Source: a candidate division CSSED10-310 bacterium
Lineage (GTDB): Bacteria; CSSED10-310
Assembly: GCA_016927515.1 (NCBI GenBank)
Contig: JAFGMN010000256.1
Coordinates: forward strand, 1 to 56,120
Direction: 5' to 3'
DNA length: 56,120 nt
Part shown: positions 51,000 to 56,120 of the stretch, in pieces
How positions within the stretch are numbered: the first letter of the stretch is position 1
Layout of the letters: each line of letters starts with the position of its first letter
Notes under the pieces: generated by a model
Told to the model about the DNA's origin: nothing
The model's input: the letters and a program-made list of their open reading frames with translations, nothing else
Database searches by the model: none
Made by a program: the position numbers and the translations under genes

Positions 51000-53042
51000 C
51001 TATAGATGATCCAGTGCCGATAAATCCTCGATCACCCGGTCCACCATGGTTTCGATCTCCGGCCGCAGTGCATCGATCCGGATCCGGAATACCGACCGGG
51101 CATTATCGAGCATTTCCCGGTGGAGTTGGATGCGAAGTTTCTCAACCATCCGGTCCAACCGATGATCGGAATACAGAACCGAAGCCATCCACGCCGGTAC
51201 CGCCAATCTGCTCACCGTGCGTTGGATCGGTCCCTCCAGGATCTTAAAACCCAGAAACGAGAACAACACACCCACAACCGCTCCAACAACCAATCCCGGC
51301 AGACCCGTGCTCAACAAAGCGACTCCGCCACCCCCCAGCAGAGCACCCCCTCCCCACATCATCATCAAATGACTGATGTTTCGAACCAGATCGAATAAAG
51401 GATCATCCAGTGAAAACAAGGACTGCCCGGGACTGGATACGCCCAAATCCTGCACATAATGCCGATCGCCGGACCAGTGTCGCATCCCGTTCCGCCGGAA
51501 CCATTCGGCGAGCACATCGATGATTTCATCATTCACCGCTGCCAGCACTTCCTGCTCCCGGCTCTGGATGATAGATTCACATTCCCGGCTGCGCTCCCCC
51601 AACATCTCCCCGATCCGCGTTTGCAGGCTCGCCAAGGTACCCCCCTCGCGGCTGAAATCCGTCAGGATCCGGCGCATGGCATCGTCAACGACCAAAGCCA
51701 CGATTTCCGTCGCCATGTCCGAAGCGAAACTCTCCGCTAACTCCCCGATGCGAGACACAATTTCCGCTATTTTTTCATTTCGCTGCGCCGTGATCGCCCT
51801 CCGGGCTTTGCTATGGATCGTTTGGATCACCGGCAACAGGGCAATCCCCTCGCCAATGGCCGTCATCGGATTTGCGCTATAGAAAATGCGTTCCCGGGCA
51901 ATATGCAACTGCTGTTCGATGCAATCCCGGACAAACGGCCATGCGCTGGAGCCTCCGGTGAGTATCACATAGTGAATATCCTGATCCGGGACGGACTGGG
52001 TCCGAAGTCCATCCATGACCACATTCGAAAACCACTGAATGAGGTCGTATCGACCCGTTCGATCATTCCGGAATGCCCTCGGGTGGGCGTGCAGAATGGT
52101 GCGAAGCGATTCAGAAGGAGAATACGCCCGGGCCCGTTCCACGAACTGCGGCCATGTCACGCGATCGAGGCCACCGTAATATGTTTGGGCGACTGAGACA
52201 TGATGTGAAAAGACGCTGTCCCGGTTCCGGTTCATCGTAATGGAGAACCGTTCTTTCATTTCACGGCACCGGATCCAATGGACAAAATACTCATCCCGTG
52301 AAGACTCAAGCGGGTTTCGGGCATCTGGATTCAATTCAATAAACCATTGATAAAAGAGGTCGTCGAACAGCCTGCCACCCAGTTGGGGATCTCCCCATGC
52401 CGCCTGAACCTCCAGACGGGACATGAACGCGATATCACACGTTCCTCCGCCGAAATCGACGACGAGCAACCCGCGCCGGGCATCTCCGGGAGACAGGTCC
52501 TGCCGCGTCGCCACATGCGTGATCAAAGCGCCAACCGGCTCCGGCGTCGTACGAACGGCACCCAGATTCATAGCTTCCACGATCTCCCGCAAACTGGATT
52601 CAAACCCCTCCGTCGGCATGGCCGGAACACCAATGATGATAGACAGATTATCCCTGGCATCCGGCGGAATCACGCCCTGGCATTGCATGTCGTCTAACAA
52701 CGCAGCCCAAAACGCCCGGGCATCGCTCCGTGCGGTCTCAGACCAACCGATATCCGGCTTGAACATCGTGCTGATCCGGCAGTTCTTCCGTTCATCAATG
52801 GACCGCAAACCCCATTCTTCAACAGCCCGATCACCAAAAGCCAGCAGCCGTTCGGTACCATCCGGAGCTAATTCCCACAATACCGATGTTGAAATCGATG
52901 TTTTTCCATCGAACATGACAGGCGTTGCACTGATGTATCCGTCAGCCGTTAAACAACAATATGAGTTGCTTGTGCCGAAATCGATGCCGAAATAATGCCT
53001 GTCTCGCTCTTTTCTTGCTTTGGATAGTGTTATTCCCGCCAT
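51000..53042 (-). CDS. Membrane-associated Hsp70-like ATPase
   Basis: A 680-residue protein. Residues about 18-390 form an actin-fold Hsp70 ATPase domain with phosphate motifs YFGIDFGTSNSY and VVDFGGGTCDIAF and the adenosine motif LTGGSSAWPFVRDC. No normal substrate-binding domain follows. Instead there is a helical region (about 415-530), a Gly-rich hydrophobic hairpin (about 565-610, GGGALLGGGGVALLSTG) and a C-terminal coiled coil. This suggests membrane association. ATG 53042 overlaps the upstream gene by 13 bases; an ATG/GTG further up would add about 22 residues. Likely works with the membrane protein encoded directly upstream. Client unknown. Confidence 0.82.
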   Translation of the reverse strand: MAGITLSKARKERDRHYFGIDFGTSNSYCCLTADGYISATPVMFDGKTSISTSVLWELAPDGTERLLAFGDRAVEEWGLRSIDERKNCRISTMFKPDIGWSETARSDARAFWAALLDDMQCQGVIPPDARDNLSIIIGVPAMPTEGFESSLREIVEAMNLGAVRTTPEPVGALITHVATRQDLSPGDARRGLLVVDFGGGTCDIAFMSRLEVQAAWGDPQLGGRLFDDLFYQWFIELNPDARNPLESSRDEYFVHWIRCREMKERFSITMNRNRDSVFSHHVSVAQTYYGGLDRVTWPQFVERARAYSPSESLRTILHAHPRAFRNDRTGRYDLIQWFSNVVMDGLRTQSVPDQDIHYVILTGGSSAWPFVRDCIEQQLHIARERIFYSANPMTAIGEGIALLPVIQTIHSKARRAITAQRNEKIAEIVSRIGELAESFASDMATEIVALVVDDAMRRILTDFSREGGTLASLQTRIGEMLGERSRECESIIQSREQEVLAAVNDEIIDVLAEWFRRNGMRHWSGDRHYVQDLGVSSPGQSLFSLDDPLFDLVRNISHLMMMWGGGALLGGGGVALLSTGLPGLVVGAVVGVLFSFLGFKILEGPIQRTVSRLAVPAWMASVLYSDHRLDRMVEKLRIQLHREMLDNARSVFRIRIDALRPEIETMVDRVIEDLSALDHL

Positions 53043-54007
53043 TTCGTCACCCGTCCTTTGCGGCGCACACGTCCGTTCTGAATCACCGGTAACTGCAATA
53101 CACGGCACATATCTCCGGCCTGAACGATGCCCACCACATCGAACCGATCCGCCAATCCCTCCCGCCAGACCAGGCGGTCCGCTTCCTGCGTGATATCGTA
53201 TCCCGCATTGCAGAATTCCTGGATCACCTCTTCAGTCAATGCCTTCCGGGTTTCTACCGGAGCCTGAATCAACTTCATCAGGGCGTTGAGCAGACCGATC
53301 GGCATATGATCCGGTTCCTTCACGTTTTCACTCCGGTCCACCGGAACCAGCCGTGTCGTCACCAGTGCCAGAAGCAAAACCACGTGCAGATGCGAGTCGA
53401 TAACTGCCCGTAGAATGACGCGGAGTTGTTTTTCATCGAGATCATCGATGGATCGACTGCGAGCGAATCCGGGAAGCAGCGCGCGTTGACGAGCAAGCCA
53501 CCGAACGGTGTAAACCCCGGCGAGTGCGCCGAGCGGCGCGGTGAATGCGTTCATTGCCAGCGCTGGTGTTGCCTCCATTTTCAGCATGTGAACCAACAAC
53601 GTGCCGATCAACGCTCCGAGACCGCTCCCGATTGCCCAGATCGGTGCTGGTGTCTCCCGGTGAATCCGGGGAACCGGGATAACAGGATCCGGAGCGATTT
53701 TGCGCAATGTGTATGCAAACCGCAACCTCCATTCCCGCCGGATGCTGTCGGCTACCGCTGGACCCAACGGTTCGATCGTCCGGAGGATATCGTCCCCGGT
53801 TATCCTGTCGAGCACGAGATTTCCGATCATCCGTCCCGTTTCGGCGAGAATGGCATCCGTTCCGCCGCGATGAGTCGCGAGATAATCAATGGCTTTTCCG
53901 GTAAATTCAGTTGCCATGTCGCGGAACAAGGGTTCCATTGTATGGGAAACGTCATGAAACCGATGAACGATGATACGGGCCGAATCCGGTGATGCTGAAG
54001 CATTCAT
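53030..54007 (-). CDS. Membrane partner of the Hsp70-like protein, possible GrpE-like tail
   Basis: A 325-residue protein. Residues 1-115 are soluble and helical; two hydrophobic helices cover about 122-141 (PIWAIGSGLGALIGTLLVH) and 147-172; a third hydrophobic stretch lies near 205-220. The C-terminal 60 residues (DRFDVVGIVQAGDMCRVLQL, GRVRRKGRVTKW) faintly resemble the GrpE beta head and its final G-x-V-x-R-x-A/G-x-V pattern. A membrane nucleotide-exchange factor for the coupled Hsp70-like protein is therefore possible but weakly supported. The end overlaps the Hsp70-like gene. No close family recognised. Confidence 0.6.
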   Translation of the reverse strand: MNASASPDSARIIVHRFHDVSHTMEPLFRDMATEFTGKAIDYLATHRGGTDAILAETGRMIGNLVLDRITGDDILRTIEPLGPAVADSIRREWRLRFAYTLRKIAPDPVIPVPRIHRETPAPIWAIGSGLGALIGTLLVHMLKMEATPALAMNAFTAPLGALAGVYTVRWLARQRALLPGFARSRSIDDLDEKQLRVILRAVIDSHLHVVLLLALVTTRLVPVDRSENVKEPDHMPIGLLNALMKLIQAPVETRKALTEEVIQEFCNAGYDITQEADRLVWREGLADRFDVVGIVQAGDMCRVLQLPVIQNGRVRRKGRVTKWRE

Positions 54008-54183
54008 TTCCGGGGAGATTCCTTTCTATCCAGCCGGTGCCGGTCTCGATGAAATCCAGTCCTGATTGTAATGGTCCCATTCCCGGCTTTCAAATGGCTG
54101 ATTCGGTGGTGATGGGGAGCACGTGGCAGATGCCTTGTGGTGAGCCATGTTGAGGAGAGGGGAGGAGGGTGTGCTGGAGGGAG

Positions 54184-54212
54184 TTGGGGTGGTATGGGTG
54201 ATCATGTATACT
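54184..54212 (+). promoter_or_regulatory. Promoter for the DUF2058 gene
   Basis: -35 TTGGGG (54184-54189), 17-base spacer, -10 TATACT (54207-54212). The start would fall close to the ribosome site CAGGAGG, giving a short leader. The remainder of the 54008-54183 gap is G-rich on the plus strand with no gene. Confidence 0.5.
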
Positions 54213-54231
54213 GTTTTCAGGAGGATCGGGG

Positions 54232-54726
54232 ATGGGAGATCTCAAAGATCAATTGTTGAAAGCCGGGTTAATCGACAAAACCCAGGCGCGGGACGTCCGG
54301 CGGGAACAGCGCCGGGAGCGGCAGGAAAAAGGAGTGCGCGCACTGGAAAACGCTGCGCGGGAAAAGGAAGCTGAATTCCGGAATCTTCGGGAGATGGAAG
54401 CCCGGCAGGAAAGGGAACGGGCACGACGGCAACGGGAAGTGGAAGAAGCGGATGAACGCGTGGCGCAACTGGATCAGGTGATCGAAAACGGACGTGTCTT
54501 TCGCGATGTGTCGGGATCCGTTAAATTCTATTTTATTGCCCGGTCGGGTGTTATTCCATGCCTTGAAGTATCCAGTGGAGCAGCCGATGCGTTGAGGAAC
54601 GGGACCCTGGCCATTGTAGAAAAACCGTCGTCTACGGGGAAACAATTCGTCTTGGTGAACCGTGAAAGCGCTCTCCGGATAAAGCAGGACGCACCGGAAC
54701 GTATCCGTTTTTTCCAAGCTGGATGA
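54232..54726 (+). CDS. DUF2058 family protein (YaiL-like)
   Basis: A 164-residue cytoplasmic protein. The N-terminal motif LKDQLLKAGLIDKTQAR is followed by a long, charged Arg/Glu-rich helix (about 20-85) and a small folded domain (GRVFRDVSGSVKFYFIAR, ending FQAG). This matches DUF2058 (YaiL), thought to be a nucleoid- or RNA-associated protein; function not settled. CAGGAGGATC precedes the ATG. Confidence 0.85.
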   Translation: MGDLKDQLLKAGLIDKTQARDVRREQRRERQEKGVRALENAAREKEAEFRNLREMEARQERERARRQREVEEADERVAQLDQVIENGRVFRDVSGSVKFYFIARSGVIPCLEVSSGAADALRNGTLAIVEKPSSTGKQFVLVNRESALRIKQDAPERIRFFQAG

Positions 54727-54773
54727 AACAAAAGGAACAGTCGCAGCGTAGTACGCCATGGAGGTGCCGAAGA

Positions 54774-55460
54774 ATGAAACGACAGGGTTGGCTGATCGGT
54801 CTGATCATCATGACGGGAATCACGGTGTTCGCAGCAAGCGAATCAAACGATCCGGAGCGCATTGATCGAACATACAAGGTGTTTAGTTCGAGTCTTGACA
54901 AGCTGCTGCTGGAAACGCCGCATGTGTATATCCGTTCAGACCATAAAACGATGTGCTTTTTTCTTCCTCATTTCGGAGCTGTTTTTACTGCGAATGTGAG
55001 TATCACGCAAAGCGCCAGTTTGCCTGAAATCGTCAACATGTGGTCTCAATGGTTCAATAATGAAGACGGGCCGATCATTATCAACACGAAAAAGAAACAG
55101 AAGGAAACGCCGGTTCCGGATGCCGGTGAACCGGGTTCCGAGCCGACCCCGTGTATCGAATCGGACAAGATGAAAGACATTCAGAAAGACGATCAAAAGC
55201 GAGTGGAAGTGATGCAAACCAGCGTCACTGCATTCAAAATGGAAGTGATGGAGGTCATTCTGGATTTCAGTTCGATACTGCAGGGTCTCGATTCCAATGA
55301 TCGACTGGCGCTGATCTTCCACGTGGCAGATGAGGCATTTTTTGACCTGTACCACACCCGATCGCTGCAGGTTCAGATTCCGATCGACACGCTGCGGGAT
55401 CTTGGCAGCAAGCGAGTCGACGATCAAGAGGTGATCAAAGCCTTCCAGTGGAACATCTGA
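54774..55460 (+). CDS. Exported protein of unknown function
   Basis: A 228-residue protein with an N-terminal basic stretch and hydrophobic helix (MKRQGWLIGLIIMTGITVFA) and cleavage near ASE. The mature part is acidic and helical with a Pro-rich loop (about 100-120), then IDTLRDLGSKRVDDQEVIKA near the end. The start is ATG 54774 because GGAGGTG lies about 9 bases upstream; the frame to 54723 is rejected. I recognise no family. It follows DUF2058 closely and is convergent with pnp. Confidence 0.68.
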   Translation: MKRQGWLIGLIIMTGITVFAASESNDPERIDRTYKVFSSSLDKLLLETPHVYIRSDHKTMCFFLPHFGAVFTANVSITQSASLPEIVNMWSQWFNNEDGPIIINTKKKQKETPVPDAGEPGSEPTPCIESDKMKDIQKDDQKRVEVMQTSVTAFKMEVMEVILDFSSILQGLDSNDRLALIFHVADEAFFDLYHTRSLQVQIPIDTLRDLGSKRVDDQEVIKAFQWNI

Positions 55461-55478
55461 TCGTCTCCGCGGATCCGG

Positions 55479-56120
55479 TCACCTTTCGAAATGCAGATCG
55501 CTGATATTCAGCGCATCTTTCCTCGACAACTTGAGTCGACCGTTATCGACCCCGATAACCTTGACCGGAATCGTGTCTCCGGAACGAACGATTCGGTTGG
55601 GATCCTCAACATGGCTGGTATCGAGATCAGATACGTGAACAAGTCCCTCGGTATTAGGTAGGATCTCGACAAACACACCGAATGGTTTTATGGATTTGAC
55701 CACACCGCGATAAAATCCGTTGAGCCGTGGTTCCCGGCACAGCCATTCGACCCGGTTCCGAGCTTCTTGGCCCTGTTCCCGATTTCGGGCAAAAATACGC
55801 ACGCGTCCGTCTTCGGCGATATCGATGGTAGAATCTGTTGCCGCCTGAATCTCCTTGATCGTTTTGCCACCCGGACCGATGATCAGACCGATCTTGTTTT
55901 CGCGGATCATGAATTGCTCAATCCGGGGTGCATGCGATTTCAGCTCTTTTCTCGGACCGGTGCAGATCGTATCCATTCTGTCCAGGATATGATTCAATCC
56001 TTTCCGCGCCTGCTCCAATGCCTGACTGAGTATCGGACGCGGAAGATGACCGAGCTTATTGTCCAGTTGAATCGCCGTGACACCTGAGCGCGTTCCCGTC
56101 ACCTTGAAATCCATATCCCC
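55479..56120 (-). CDS. pnp: Polynucleotide phosphorylase, C-terminal part (gene continues past right edge)
   Basis: The visible 213 residues are the end of PNPase, a 3'-5' exoribonuclease of RNA turnover. They start inside the second RNase PH domain (GDMDFKVTGTRSGVTAIQ), then a KH domain with GPGGKTIKEI and an S1 domain (FYRGVVKSIKPFGVFVEIL, ending KLSRKDALN). The tail after S1 is very short, with no RNase E-binding extension. The first ATG in view is internal to the protein; the gene start lies outside the window. Confidence 0.95.
   Translation of the reverse strand, partial: GDMDFKVTGTRSGVTAIQLDNKLGHLPRPILSQALEQARKGLNHILDRMDTICTGPRKELKSHAPRIEQFMIRENKIGLIIGPGGKTIKEIQAATDSTIDIAEDGRVRIFARNREQGQEARNRVEWLCREPRLNGFYRGVVKSIKPFGVFVEILPNTEGLVHVSDLDTSHVEDPNRIVRSGDTIPVKVIGVDNGRLKLSRKDALNISDLHFER

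Noticed and set aside
1-56120. tRNA, rRNA, CRISPR arrays, IS elements, prophage
   Set aside because: No T-loop GGTTCGA-type clusters outside genes, no regularly spaced repeats, no transposase or integrase motifs were seen on reading both strands.

Overview
This window looks like a gene-dense chromosomal segment (roughly 55% GC by eye) of an uncultured diderm bacterium. The outer membrane is shown by LptD, several lipoproteins with clear lipoboxes, and an RlpA-type lipoprotein. An anaerobic or low-oxygen life is suggested, not proven, by a class II (B12) ribonucleotide reductase, PyrK, and four or five radical SAM enzymes. I see no phage, IS element, CRISPR array, tRNA or rRNA. I cannot name the phylum; the mix (DUF4416, PATAN/DUF4388, dockerin domains, Pro/Thr linkers) fits Deltaproteobacteria-like lineages or a candidate phylum.

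Layout. 1-3.3 kb: a cut-off arylsulfotransferase-like protein and nrdJ. 3.4-5.6 kb: minus-strand unit K+ channel - pyrK - rlpA. 5.7-7.5 kb: a polytopic GT-C-like protein. 7.5-14.4 kb: minus-strand operon B12-radical SAM - NAT-like acyltransferase - DUF4416 - thioredoxin - accD - lptD. 14.5-18.4 kb: a PATAN protein with a dead receiver domain, then malQ. 18.4-23.2 kb: an HD phosphohydrolase, transaldolase, a duplicated membrane protein, a TIM-barrel isomerase-like protein, a lipoprotein, and a structured RNA candidate. 23.4-30.8 kb: plus-strand operon alr - GT-C membrane protein - DUF4177 - nifS - lplA - lipS1-like - lipS2-like. 30.8-32.8 kb: lipoprotein - fbp - greA. 33-36.5 kb: secreted beta-propeller protein, PHP phosphoesterase, M29-like peptidase. 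36.5-39.4 kb: small membrane protein - class V aminotransferase/cysteine desulfurase - DUF3343 - class I aminotransferase. 39.5-41.7 kb: methyltransferase and a double ThyX-like protein. 41.7-48.8 kb: secreted region with an FPFW-family pair (one copy broken by an amber codon) and two M14 carboxypeptidase-like proteins with dockerin domains, the second also with a cohesin-like domain. 49-56.1 kb: BNR-repeat lipoprotein, lipA, membrane Hsp70-like protein and membrane partner, DUF2058, an unknown secreted protein, and the 3' end of pnp.

How it fits together. Two routes to lipoyl groups appear in one window: canonical lipA (50.1-51.0 kb) and a ligase plus LipS1/LipS2-like cluster (27.8-30.8 kb) next to a cysteine desulfurase that could supply sulfur. 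The two M14 proteins look like ancient paralogs in which one kept the catalytic residues and the other lost a zinc ligand and substrate-binding residues but gained a cohesin-like domain; they may be enzyme and scaffold of one extracellular complex. Genes are packed tightly: many starts overlap the preceding stop (ATGA/GTGA/TGATG), and several convergent pairs overlap at their stop codons.
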